Of a DNA stretch of 64,000 nucleotides, positions 43,291 through 51,935 are shown piece by piece. Each line of letters starts with the position of its first letter. Positions within the stretch are counted from its first letter, which is position 1. Location of the stretch: contig NZ_CP076326.1 of the NCBI RefSeq assembly GCF_018771565.1, forward strand, positions 62,001 to 126,000, read 5' to 3'. Under the pieces are notes generated by a model. The model saw nothing but the letters and a program-made list of their open reading frames with translations. It did not search any database and was not told the DNA's origin. This stretch comes from Thermoflexus hugenholtzii (GTDB lineage: Bacteria; Chloroflexota; Anaerolineae; Thermoflexales; Thermoflexaceae). The position numbers were made by a program, and so were the translations under genes.

Positions 43291-44404
43291 GATCATCCTG
43301 GTGGCCGCCCTGGCTGGGGCCGCCTGCGCCCTGCCGGGGGCCTTCCTGCTGCTGCGCCGGATGGTCCTCATCGGCGATGCCATCAGCCATTCGGTCCTCC
43401 TGGGGATCGTGGCGGCTTTCCTGATCATCCGGGATCTCCGCTCCCCGTTTCTGCTGCTCGGCGCGGCCGGCGCGGGGGTGCTGACGGTGGGGTGGGTGGA
43501 CGCCCTGTTGCGGAGCGGGCGGCTCAAGGAGGACGCAGCCATCGGCCTGGTGTTCCCGGCGATGTTCAGCCTGGGGGTGGTGCTGATCGCCCGCGGCGCG
43601 GGTTCCATCCACCTGGACCTCGATGCGGTCCTGCTGGGGGAGCTGGCCTTCGCGCCCTTCGATCGCCTGACATGGGGTGGATGGGATCTGGGTCCCCGGG
43701 GCATCTGGGTGATGGGGACGCTGCTCGTCCTGCATATCCTCTTCATCCTCGCTTTCTACAAAGAGCTCCAGCTCACCGCCTTCGATCCGGATCTCGCCCA
43801 TGTCTTCGGGTTCCGGCCGGCCTGGTTGCACTACGCGTGGATGGCCCTGACCTCCCTCACGGTGGTGGCGGCTTTCGACGTCGCCGGGGTGGTGCTGGTG
43901 GTGGCGATGCTGGTGGCTCCGCCGGCGACGGCTTACCTCCTGACCGATCGCCTGGATCGCATGCTCCTCGGATCCGTCGGGCTGGGGGTGGCGATGGCGA
44001 TGGGCGGATATGGCTTCGCCAATGCCTTGGATGTCTCCATCGCGGGCGCCATGGCGACGGCGGGAGGTCTCCTGTTCGCCCTGGCCTGGATCGGGGGGCC
44101 GCGCCACGGGTGGATCGCGCGGCGCCGTCAGGCGACGCAGCGACGCTGGCGCCTGGCTCAGCAGTTGTTGGCGGTCCATCTGCTGAGCCATGAGGGCACC
44201 CCGGCGGAGGCAGAGGAGTGCGCCCTCGCCCATCTCCCGGAGCATCTGCGCTGGAAGCCCGGCTTCACGGCTGCGGTGATCCGGCGGGCGGAGGAGGCGG
44301 GGTGGGTGATCCGGGAGGGCGAACGCCTCCGCCTGACGGAGGCGGGGCGTCAGGCGGCCCGGGAAGCGCTTATGGAGGGAGAGTGGGTGTTCCTGTTGCG
44401 GTGA
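43271..44404 (+). CDS. metal ABC transporter permease fused to a C-terminal winged-helix (DtxR-like) domain
   Basis: 377-residue protein. Residues 1-285 or so are an ABC-3 permease (RRMVLIGDAISHSVLLGI, AFDPDLAHVFGF, AGVVLVVAMLVAPPATAYLL). The remaining 90 residues are soluble and helical: RRWRLAQQLLAVHLLSHEG, EEAGWVIREGERLRLTEAGRQAAREAL. This ends like the wing and last helix of metal-dependent repressors. Residues expected for DtxR metal sites are not obvious. Chlamydial YtgCR is a known permease-repressor fusion of this kind. The tail might bind the operator at 40557 or sense metal. Confidence 0.82.
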   Translation: MLAPQVEIILVAALAGAACALPGAFLLLRRMVLIGDAISHSVLLGIVAAFLIIRDLRSPFLLLGAAGAGVLTVGWVDALLRSGRLKEDAAIGLVFPAMFSLGVVLIARGAGSIHLDLDAVLLGELAFAPFDRLTWGGWDLGPRGIWVMGTLLVLHILFILAFYKELQLTAFDPDLAHVFGFRPAWLHYAWMALTSLTVVAAFDVAGVVLVVAMLVAPPATAYLLTDRLDRMLLGSVGLGVAMAMGGYGFANALDVSIAGAMATAGGLLFALAWIGGPRHGWIARRRQATQRRWRLAQQLLAVHLLSHEGTPAEAEECALAHLPEHLRWKPGFTAAVIRRAEEAGWVIREGERLRLTEAGRQAAREALMEGEWVFLLR

Positions 44405-44410
44405 AAGCGC

Positions 44411-45067
44411 TCAAGGGCATGGCGGCCGGCGGGCCAGGATCCCGTGGAGGGTCCAGGCCCCATCGGTGAACGTCCAGGGTTCGACCTCCAGCCCCGCCGG
44501 ATGGGCCGGGTCGCGCAGGAGGGCCTCCGGATGGCCTTCAGGAGATCGGAGCCCGGCCAGGCGGTAGAGCCATCGCCAGGGGAGCCCGACGAGAGAGGGT
44601 GGGGGCTGGGCGGCGAACAGGACCACCACGCGCCCTCCGGGGCGCAGCACCCGGGCTGCCTCCTGCTAGGTGCGGGGTTCCCGGATGAAGGGGGCCGGGA
44701 AGGTGGTCACCACTGTGTCAAAGGATCCGTCCCGGAAGGGAAGCGCCTGGGCGCGTCCCCGCACCAGAGGAACCGATGCGCCTGTCCGCCGACGGGCGCA
44801 CCGTCCCATCGCCGGGGAGGGATCCAGGCCGACGGGGTGGAGGCCCTGGCGGGCCATCGCGGCGAGGAGATGCCCCGGGCCGTGGCCGAGCTCCAGCACC
44901 CGGGTTCCCTCCACTTGATCCAGGACCCGGGTCACCCAGTGCGTCCAGCGCCCCATCGAGACCAGCGCCGCCACCCCCTCGTAGGCCCACGCCCCTTCGT
45001 GATACAGCCAGCGGAAAAAGGCCTGCAATAGGACGAGGGTCCACTTCGATAAAGGCGGAACGATCAT
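44411..45067 (-). pseudogene. class I SAM methyltransferase interrupted by an in-frame TAG
   Basis: The frame starts MIVPPLSKWTLVLLQAFFRW and has methyltransferase motif I LELGHGPG, acidic GLDPSPAM, and FDTVVTTFPAPFI. After EPRT a TAG occurs at 44666-44668 on the minus strand. The same frame then continues QEAARVLRPGGRVVVLF, the expected next family block, to 44411. One base change (for example TTG or TGG to TAG) explains the break. The downstream part could restart at 44650 but would lack the SAM site. Treat as a recent pseudogene, a sequencing error or, less likely, a suppressed stop. Confidence 0.85.
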
Positions 45068-45086
45068 CCTGTTTCCCCTCACTTGT

Positions 45087-45106
45087 AGGAGCGGCTTCAG
45101 CCGCGA
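45087..45106. repeat. REP-like palindromic element
   Basis: TAGGAGCGGCTTCAGCCGCG contains the palindrome GCGGCT-TC-AGCCGC (45091-45104). The same word type, TAGGAGCGGCTTCAGCCGCGA, is a widespread REP-like intergenic palindrome in several bacterial genomes, from memory. One copy is seen here, between two divergent genes. Confidence 0.55.
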
Positions 45107-45133
45107 CTTTCGCTCAGGAGCCCGGGCTATCAT

Positions 45134-45139
45134 TATAAT
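45134..45139 (+). promoter_or_regulatory. -10 element of the restriction-modification operon
   Basis: TATAAT 56 nt before the methylase ATG. The -35 region is poor (CGCTCA at 17-bp spacing). The position fits a short leader. Confidence 0.45.
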
Positions 45140-45194
45140 GGAGGGAGCTTCGGACGCTTTCCGGGCTTGGGTGGGATGAACTTCGAGGAGCGCG

Positions 45195-46458
45195 ATGATG
45201 GATGTGGAAGCCCTGATCGTCATCGGAGACAGCCGGAACATGGCGGAGGTGGCGGATGAGAGCGTGGATCTCATCGTCACCTCCCCCCCCATACTGGCAT
45301 ATCAAGGACTACGGCGTAAAGGGCCAGATTGGCTACGGGCAAACCCTCCACGAGTATCTAATGGATCTCAGCCGGGTCTGGCGGGAGGCATGGCGGGTCT
45401 TGCGGCCGGGTCGCCGTCTGTGCATCAACATCGGGGATCAGTTCGCGCGGGCCGTCATTTACGGCCAGTATAAAGTGATCCCGCTCCATGCGGAGATCAT
45501 CGCCCAGTGCGAGGTCATCGGCTTCGACTACATGGGAGCGATCATCTGGCAGAAGAAAACCACGATGCGCACCACCGGCGGGGCAGTGGTCATGGGCTCC
45601 TTCCCCTATCCCCCGAACGGGATCGTGGAGCTGGATTATGAGTTCATTCTGCTGTTCAAAAAGCCCGGTCGGTCGGAGCCGGTTCCTCCAGAGATCCGGG
45701 AGGCCTCCCGGATGACACGGGAAGAATGGAAGGCTTTCTTCAGCGGCCACTGGTCTTTCGGCGGTGAGCGTCAGACCCTTCACGAGGCCATGTTCCCGGA
45801 CGAGCTGCCTCGCCGGCTGATCCGGATGTTCTCGTTCATTGGAGAGACCGTGCTGGATCCCTTCCTGGGCAGCGGCACAACGGTGAAGGTGGCCCTCGAC
45901 CTGGGTCGGAAGGCCATCGGCTATGAGATCCAGCCGGCCTTCGAGCCGATCATCCGCCAGAAGCTGGGCCTTCATGCGTCGGCGCTGTTCGCGCCCTCAG
46001 TGCGGATCCTCCGGCGGGAGCAGGAACAGCCGCCGGTCGATCCGCCTCCGGATTACATCCCCCGTGTGAAGGACGCCCAGCCGCGGGTGGACCCCGGCCT
46101 CCTATGCTTCGATGAAGAAGCCACCTTCCGGGTGGTGGCGGTCCTGGATGAGCACACCCTGCAGCTTCAGAACGGGCTGGTGGTGCAGCTGCTCGGAATC
46201 CGGGTGCCTCCGGAGCGTCGTGAGGCGGCGATCCATTATTTGCAAAAGTTCGTGTTGGGCAAGCCCGTCCACCTGCGCTTTGATCAACCTCCTGAAGGAA
46301 AAAACGCGCCGATGCCGGCTTATCTCTATCTGACGAATCGGCTTTTCGTGAACCGCAAGATGATTGAGATGGGGCTGGCGGATGCCGATCGCTCAACCTT
46401 CCATCGGTATCGCGAGCGGTTCCTCGCTGCGGAGGAGCGACGGACTGCGATCCTCTAA
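45195..46458 (+). pseudogene. beta-class DNA methyltransferase (N4C/N6A type) with SNase-like tail, frameshifted in a C8 tract
   Basis: Site-specific methyltransferase, split between two frames. The first frame (from ATG 45195) ends its homology at VDLIVTSPP; the second resumes with YWHIKDYG. Eight Cs at 45283-45290 replace the seven needed to read TSPPYW, catalytic motif IV. Restored, the protein is about 420 residues, with motif I FLGSGTT and the SPPYW-first order of beta-class enzymes. The last 130 residues resemble a thermonuclease (SNase) fold (VVAVLDEHTLQLQNGLVVQLLGI, VNRKMIEMGLADAD), but two catalytic arginines are missing, so it may bind DNA only. GAGGAG precedes the ATG. It may be phase-variable, decayed or missequenced. 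Confidence 0.8.
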
Positions 46459-46465
46459 AGAATGG

Positions 46466-46933
46466 GTGCTGAACATCGCCTTCAACCGCTGGCAGTTCAA
46501 CCGCCCTCGCTATGTCGGCCGGCTGTCCGAATCGATCCAAGCCTGTGCTCCACGCACCCTGGAGGACTGGGAGCGCTATTACTTCGAGAACGTCCGTCCG
46601 GAAGGACCTCTTCTGGGCCATGATATGCGGGAGCATCTCGCGGAGGTCGCTCGCAGGCTCTACGTGAAGATCAGCGAGCAGCTCCGGGCTGAAATCCAGG
46701 TGAAGCCTATCACTGACCAGCAGGCCCCGGAGGCCCACAGATGGCATGAGTGGATGGGGCGATCCCACGCGCGTTTCCAGCAGGAGCAGGGTGGGAAGGT
46801 CTTTGTGGTGTTCTCCATCACCGAGAAGGGCGGTCGGAAGCGGATTTGGAATGAGGAGGTGGTGGAGGCGATCCGGGAGGAGCTCGGCCGGCTTCGCGCG
46901 GAAGCCGGCGAAGGACCGGATCATGGCGCGTAG
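46466..46933 (+). CDS. probable type II restriction endonuclease (MjaI-like)
   Basis: 155-residue protein starting at GTG 46466, 7 nt after the methylase stop. The N terminus LNIAFNRWQFNRPRYVGRLSE and the segment LEDWERYYFENVRP resemble the MjaI family of CTAG-type endonucleases as I remember it. The C-terminal part (KVFVVFSITEKGGRKRIWNEEVV) has no motif I can name, and a clear PD-(D/E)xK core is not seen. Adjacency to a DNA methylase supports a restriction role. Its end overlaps prmA by 13 bp on the opposite strand. If the methylase is off, unmodified DNA would be at risk unless this enzyme is weak or also off. Confidence 0.5.
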   Translation: MLNIAFNRWQFNRPRYVGRLSESIQACAPRTLEDWERYYFENVRPEGPLLGHDMREHLAEVARRLYVKISEQLRAEIQVKPITDQQAPEAHRWHEWMGRSHARFQQEQGGKVFVVFSITEKGGRKRIWNEEVVEAIREELGRLRAEAGEGPDHGA

Positions 46934-47853
46934 CGGGCCTCCATCTCCCGCCGCGCCCCCAGGGCGGCCCAGCTCTCCTCGGCCCAGCGGCGCGCCACGG
47001 TGAGGCCGGCGGCCTCCAGGGCCTGACGGACGGTCCCTTCCTGCTCTCCCTGGAAGAACCCCGAGACCACGATCCATCCCCCCGGCCGCAGCAGGTGGGC
47101 GATCCCTTGCTCACAGAAACGGCCGATCACCGGGGCCACGATGTTGGCCACGATCCCATCGAACCGCTCCCTCAGGGCGCGGGCCTCCTCCAGGGAGCCC
47201 TGGATGACCTCCACCCGGTCCGCTACTCCATTGCGCTCCACGTTCTCCCGCGCCACCTGCACGGCCACCGGGTCGATGTCCAGCGCCCACACCCGGCCTG
47301 CCCCCCGCCGGGCAGCGGCGATGGCCAGGATCCCGGACCCGGTGCCCAGGTCCAGGATCCGATCGCCGGGCCGGAGCCACTCCGCCAGGGCCTGCAGGCA
47401 CATCCGCGTGGTGGGATGGGTGCCGGTCCCGAAGGCCATCCCCGGATCCAGCTCGATGAGCACATCCCCCGGCTCCAGCCGCGCGGTCCGCCAGCTGGGC
47501 TTGATCACGAAGGGGCCCACCCGCAGCACATCGTAGTGGGCTTTCCACGCCTCCTCCCACGAGGTTTCATCCAGCTCCCGGAACTGCGGTGGGGGAAAGG
47601 GGAGGATCTGACGCAGATGCCAGAACCCCTCCTCGATGCGTTGCCGCGCCGTCTCCCAGTCTCCAACCATCGGCAGGTAGGCCCGCACCGTGAGCACCGG
47701 TGGGGGCCGGCGAGGGCGTTCCCAGTCCGCCTCATCGGCCTCGATGGGGCCGTAATCGTAGGCGATGCCGTGGGGCGCGTAGCGGGAGAGGATCTCCGCG
47801 ATGTTGTCCGCCAGCTCCGTGGGCACCCGCACCGAGATCTCCAGCCAGCGCAT
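46921..47853 (-). CDS. prmA: ribosomal protein L11 methyltransferase
   Basis: Trimethylates lysines and the N terminus of L11. 310 residues: an N-terminal substrate-recognition domain (MRWLEISVRVPTELADNIAEIL) and a Rossmann methyltransferase domain with FGTGTHPTTRMCLQAL, DLGTGSGILAIAAARRGA and NIVAPVI. Follows dnaJ by 15 nt in a grpE-dnaJ-prmA operon, a frequent order. Confidence 0.95.
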   Translation of the reverse strand: MRWLEISVRVPTELADNIAEILSRYAPHGIAYDYGPIEADEADWERPRRPPPVLTVRAYLPMVGDWETARQRIEEGFWHLRQILPFPPPQFRELDETSWEEAWKAHYDVLRVGPFVIKPSWRTARLEPGDVLIELDPGMAFGTGTHPTTRMCLQALAEWLRPGDRILDLGTGSGILAIAAARRGAGRVWALDIDPVAVQVARENVERNGVADRVEVIQGSLEEARALRERFDGIVANIVAPVIGRFCEQGIAHLLRPGGWIVVSGFFQGEQEGTVRQALEAAGLTVARRWAEESWAALGARREMEARYAP

Positions 47854-47868
47854 CGGATGCGCCCCCGC

Positions 47869-48993
47869 TTATCCGCCGAGAAGCTCCCGCAGGCGCTCCA
47901 GGAACCCTTTCTCCGGTTTCTGCGCGCCCCCCGCCGGGAGGGTGCGCGCCAGCTCCTGAAAGAGCCGTCGCTGCTCCGGGGTGAGGCGCGTGGGGATCTC
48001 CACCTGGACGACCACCAGCAGGTCCCCACGGCCGTTGCGCCGCAGGTGGGGGATGCCCCGCCCCCGCAGCCGGATCACATGCCCCGGCTGGGTCCCCGGC
48101 GGGATCTCCACCAGCTCCTCGCCCTCCAGGGTGGGGACCGGGATGCGATCCCCCAGAGCCGCCTGGGCCACGTTGATGGCCACCTGGACGATCAGGTCAT
48201 CCCCCCGACGCCGGAAGTAGGGATGAGGCTGGACTTTGACCTGGACGTAAAGGTTGCCCGGCGGCCCGCCGTTCTCCCCCGGCTCCCCCTCCCCGGGGAT
48301 GCGGATCTGCATCCCGTCGTCCACGCCGGCCGGGATGCGGACGGCGAGGCGACGACGGGTGAGCACGCGCCCTTCCCCGCCGCACTCCCGGCATGGGGTG
48401 GCGATCACCTCGCCGGCCCCCTGGCAGGTCGGGCAGGTGGTGACCTGGACGAAAGAGCCCAGGAAGGACTGGCTCACCCGCCGCACCTCGCCGATGCCGC
48501 CGCAGGTCGGGCAGCGGGCCGGGCCGGTCCCGGGCTCCGCGCCGTTCCCCCGGCAGCGCGGGCATGGCTCGTGGCGGACGACCTCCACATCCTTCTCCAC
48601 GCCCCGGGCGGCCTCTTCGAACGTCAGCGTGACCTCGGTCTGAAGGTCCGCACCGCGCCGGGGCGCCCGCCGTGCCCGCGTGCGGACCCCGAATCCGAAG
48701 AGATCCTCGAAGAGATCGGCGAAGAGGTCCGTGAAATCCGCCGACTCCGGGCGCAGCCCCCGCCCTTCCAGCCCGGCGTGGCCATACATGTCATAGATCC
48801 GTCGCTTCTCCTCATCGGAGAGGACGGCGTAGGCCTCGTTGATCTCTTTGAATTTCTCCTCGGCGTCCGGCGACTTGTTGACATCCGGGTGATACTGGCG
48901 GGCCAGCCGTCGATAGGCCTGCTTGATCTCCTCCAGCGTGGCGTTGCGTGGGACGCCGAGGATCTCGTAGTAGTCCTTCCGGAAAGTCGCCAT
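47869..48993 (-). CDS. dnaJ: chaperone DnaJ
   Basis: Hsp40 cochaperone of 374 residues. J domain with HPD (residues about 36-38), a short G/F region without long glycine runs, and the zinc domain with four CxxCxG repeats ([32 protein letters not shown]). The substrate-binding C-terminal domains follow. Starts 6 nt after the grpE stop. No dnaK or hrcA is in the window. Confidence 0.97.
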   Translation of the reverse strand: MATFRKDYYEILGVPRNATLEEIKQAYRRLARQYHPDVNKSPDAEEKFKEINEAYAVLSDEEKRRIYDMYGHAGLEGRGLRPESADFTDLFADLFEDLFGFGVRTRARRAPRRGADLQTEVTLTFEEAARGVEKDVEVVRHEPCPRCRGNGAEPGTGPARCPTCGGIGEVRRVSQSFLGSFVQVTTCPTCQGAGEVIATPCRECGGEGRVLTRRRLAVRIPAGVDDGMQIRIPGEGEPGENGGPPGNLYVQVKVQPHPYFRRRGDDLIVQVAINVAQAALGDRIPVPTLEGEELVEIPPGTQPGHVIRLRGRGIPHLRRNGRGDLLVVVQVEIPTRLTPEQRRLFQELARTLPAGGAQKPEKGFLERLRELLGG

Positions 48994-48999
48994 GGCGCC

Positions 49000-49614
49000 T
49001 TATCCGCCCTCTGCGGCTGAGGGTTCCGACCCGGGCTCGGCCTTGCGGGCGACCTTCACCAGGGTCGGCCGCAACACCCGATCCCCCAGCTTGTAGCCGC
49101 GCTGCAGCTCCTCCACGATCTGCCCGTCCTCGAACCCCTCGGCCGGCTCGTAGAGCACCGCCTCGTGCAGCATCGGGTCGAAGGGATCGCCGGGCTTCAC
49201 CTCGATGGGCCGCACGCCCTCCGATTCCAGGGCCAGCTGCAGCTTGCGGTAGATCAGGGCCACCCCTTCCACCCAGGTGAGATGCCGCAGGTTGTCCGGG
49301 AGGGTCCGCAGCGCCCGCTCGAAATCGTCCAGGATCGGCAGCAGCTTGCGGATGAAGAGGGCGGTGGCCTCCGCGGCGAACTGGGCCCGCTCGGCCTCCA
49401 CTCGCTTGCGGTAGTTGGCGAAGGCCGCCCGCTCCCGCTGCCAGCCCTCCAGGTATTCCTGGGCCTGGGCCCGGACCTGCTCCAGCTCCTTTCGCAACGC
49501 TTCCAGCTGTTCCACGAGGGAGACCTCGGCTTCCGCCGCCGGGGCCTCCGGGGACATCGCGGGGGCCGTGTTCTCCCCCGCGCTCTCCGTCATCACCTCC
49601 TTGGGCTCCTCCAC
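49000..49614 (-). CDS. grpE: nucleotide exchange factor GrpE
   Basis: DnaK exchange factor and thermosensor, 204 residues. Long N-terminal coiled coil (QLEALRKELEQVRAQAQEYLEGWQRERAAF) and C-terminal beta domain ending with GYKLGDRVLRPTLVKVA. The GTG start at 49614 follows GGAGGAGGTG; an ATG 21 nt in is an alternative. No CIRCE palindrome is seen in the 225-bp upstream gap, so HrcA control is not indicated. Confidence 0.93.
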   Translation of the reverse strand: MEEPKEVMTESAGENTAPAMSPEAPAAEAEVSLVEQLEALRKELEQVRAQAQEYLEGWQRERAAFANYRKRVEAERAQFAAEATALFIRKLLPILDDFERALRTLPDNLRHLTWVEGVALIYRKLQLALESEGVRPIEVKPGDPFDPMLHEAVLYEPAEGFEDGQIVEELQRGYKLGDRVLRPTLVKVARKAEPGSEPSAAEGG

Positions 49615-49755
49615 GGGACCACCTCCTCCATCGGAGATGGATCGGATCGGGCGGAGGGAAAACCGAGGCGCTCCGCCCGGGATTTAATTTTAACCCGGCC
49701 CCATTCGGGGCGTCGGATCCCGGTCCGGCAAAATCGGACCCTGTTGCGCCCGATA

Positions 49756-49764
49756 TGTTATAAT
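49756..49764 (+). promoter_or_regulatory. extended -10 promoter of the 2-oxoacid dehydrogenase operon
   Basis: TGTTATAAT with TATAAT at 49759-49764. A -35 at proper spacing is not visible. The start would lie near 49771, about 70 nt before the E1-alpha ATG. Confidence 0.6.
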
Positions 49765-49839
49765 CACACCGAATTGCAAAATTGGGGTGAGCCCCCAGGA
49801 CGTCCGGTCGAATCGAGCGCACATAAGGGGAGGTCCCGG

Positions 49840-50913
49840 ATGAGCGGTCGTGGGAAAGGGAACGCAGCGAAGGCTGCAGCGCCGGCCGCGGCGCTTGACG
49901 TGGCGACCAAGCTCTCCTTCTACCGCCAGATGGTCCTGATCCGTCGCTTTGAGGAGCTGTCTCGCATCGCGTATCAGCAGGGGAAGATCGCCGGCTTCCT
50001 GCACCTCTACATCGGCGAGGAGGCTGTCGCAGTGGGCGCCATCGCCGCCCTCCGCCCGGAGGACCACCTCATCACGCACTATCGGGATCACGGCCACGCC
50101 ATCGCCCGGGGGCTGGATCCTCGCGTCCTGATGGCGGAGCTGTATGGGAAGGTCACCGGCTGCAGCCGGGGCCGCGGGGGCTCCATGCACTTCGCCAGCC
50201 GGGAGCATAACTTCTGGGGCGGGCACGCCATCGTGGGCGGGCACCTGCCCATGGCCGTGGGCCTGGGCTTCGCCGCCCGTTATCTGGGGGAGCCGCGCGT
50301 GGTGATGGCTATCTTCGGCGATGCCGCCACGGACATCGGGGAGTTCTACGAGGCCCTGAACATGGCCGCCCTCTGGAAGACCCCCGTGGTCTTCCTCTGC
50401 GAGAACAACCTCTATGGGATGGGCGTGGCCATCGAGAAGGCCTCCGCGGTCACGGAGGTCTACAAGAAGGCCTGCATGGCGAACATCCCCGCCGAGCGGA
50501 TCGATGGTATGGATGTCCTGGCCGTCTACGAGGCGGCGACCCGCGCCGTGGAGTGGGCCCGCGCCGGCAACGGCCCCTATTTCCTCGAGGCCCTCTGCTA
50601 CCGCTTCCAGGGCCACTCCGTCGCCGACCCCGAGCTCTATCGAACTAAAGAAGAGGTCGAGCAGTGGAAGCAACGGGATCCCATCCAGCGGTTCCGCCGG
50701 CACCTCATCGAGGTCGAGGGGATCCCGGAGGCCCGGCTGGACGCGATCCACGAAGAGGTGGAACGCGAGATGGAGGAGGTGATGCGCTTCGCCGAGGAGA
50801 GCCCGGATCCGCCCCTGGAGGAGATCTACGACTTCATCTACGCCAACCCGGTGGGGGACTGGCGGGGCGATGAGCGCTTCCTCCGGCTCTGGGATCAATC
50901 CTCAGGATCCTGA
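49840..50913 (+). CDS. pdhA: 2-oxoacid (pyruvate/acetoin) dehydrogenase E1 alpha subunit
   Basis: ThDP-binding subunit of 357 residues. Features: IGEEAVAVGAIAALRPEDHLITHYRDHGHAIARG, the phosphorylation-loop-like GRGGSMHF, and the ThDP motif GDAATDIGEFYEALNMAALW...ENN. GGGGAGGT precedes the ATG. Together with the next two genes it forms the E1 and E2 parts of the complex that makes acyl-CoA from a 2-oxoacid. Branched-chain or acetoin substrates cannot be excluded. E3 is not nearby. Confidence 0.92.
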   Translation: MSGRGKGNAAKAAAPAAALDVATKLSFYRQMVLIRRFEELSRIAYQQGKIAGFLHLYIGEEAVAVGAIAALRPEDHLITHYRDHGHAIARGLDPRVLMAELYGKVTGCSRGRGGSMHFASREHNFWGGHAIVGGHLPMAVGLGFAARYLGEPRVVMAIFGDAATDIGEFYEALNMAALWKTPVVFLCENNLYGMGVAIEKASAVTEVYKKACMANIPAERIDGMDVLAVYEAATRAVEWARAGNGPYFLEALCYRFQGHSVADPELYRTKEEVEQWKQRDPIQRFRRHLIEVEGIPEARLDAIHEEVEREMEEVMRFAEESPDPPLEEIYDFIYANPVGDWRGDERFLRLWDQSSGS

Positions 50914-50936
50914 TCCGTTGCCATGGAGGGCACGCG

Positions 50937-51908
50937 ATGCCGGTGATGACCATCCGTGAGGCGATCCGGCAGGCCCTGCGGGAGGAGATGCAGCGGGACC
51001 GCCGGGTGTTCATCATGGGAGAGGATGTGGGAGCCTATGGGGGGACCTATGCGGTGACCCGCGGCCTCTACGAGGAGTTCGGGGAGGAACGGGTGCGGGA
51101 CACTCCCATCGCGGAGTCGGCGATCGTGGGGGTGGCCCTGGGGGCGGCCCTGGGCGGCCTGCGCCCGGTCGCGGAGATCATGACCATCAATTTCATCCTC
51201 CTGGCCCTGGATCAGATCGTCAACCACGCGGCCAAGATGTCCTACATGTTCGGCGGCCAGTTCAAGGTGCCTCTGGTGATCCGGGTGCCGGCGGGCTGGG
51301 GCCAGCTGGCCGCCACCCACTCCCAAACCTTCGAGGTCTATTTCGCCTACGTGCCGGGCCTGAAGGTGGTCTACCCCGGCACCCCCTACGACGCCAAGGG
51401 GATGCTGAAGGCCGCCCTGCGGGACGAGGATCCGGTGATCTACATCGAGCACACCGCCCTCTACCCGGTGCGCGGCGAGGTCCCCGATGGGGATTACGTC
51501 GTCCCCATCGGCAAAAGCGAAATCAAACGTGTCGGGCGGGATTGCACCATCGTGACCTACGGGCGGATGCTGCAGGCCAGCCTGCAGGCGGCGGAGCAGC
51601 TGGCCCGGGAGGGCATCGAGGTGGAGGTGGTGGACCTGCGCACGCTGCGCCCGCTGGATATGGAGCCGGTGTATGAATCCGTGGCCAAGACCCATCGGGC
51701 TCTGGTGGTCACCGAGGAGTGGCGCTCCTTCGGCGTGGGCGCTGAGGTCGCCGCCCGCATCCAGGAGCACGCTTTCGATGAGCTGGACGCCCCGGTGATG
51801 CGTCTGGGCAGCCGCGAAGTCCCGCTCCCCTACAACAAGCACCACGAACGGGCGGTCCTTCCCTGGCCGGAGGATGTGGTGAAGGCGGTGAAGCTCCTGT
51901 TGCGCTGA
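50937..51908 (+). CDS. pdhB: 2-oxoacid (pyruvate/acetoin) dehydrogenase E1 beta subunit
   Basis: 323-residue transketolase-like partner of E1 alpha. Conserved MGEDVGAYGGTYAVTRGL, RDTPIAESAIVGVALGAA, THSQTFEVYFAYVPGLKVV and the C-terminal LVVTEEW are present. GGAGG lies upstream of the ATG, 24 nt after the alpha subunit stop. Confidence 0.95.
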   Translation: MPVMTIREAIRQALREEMQRDRRVFIMGEDVGAYGGTYAVTRGLYEEFGEERVRDTPIAESAIVGVALGAALGGLRPVAEIMTINFILLALDQIVNHAAKMSYMFGGQFKVPLVIRVPAGWGQLAATHSQTFEVYFAYVPGLKVVYPGTPYDAKGMLKAALRDEDPVIYIEHTALYPVRGEVPDGDYVVPIGKSEIKRVGRDCTIVTYGRMLQASLQAAEQLAREGIEVEVVDLRTLRPLDMEPVYESVAKTHRALVVTEEWRSFGVGAEVAARIQEHAFDELDAPVMRLGSREVPLPYNKHHERAVLPWPEDVVKAVKLLLR

Positions 51909-51935
51909 GGAACACGCCGGGCGGGAGGTTCCGGG

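Noticed and set aside
49615-49839. CIRCE-type heat-shock operator before grpE
   Set aside because: No TTAGCACTC-N9-GAGTGCTAA-like palindrome is present in the gap.
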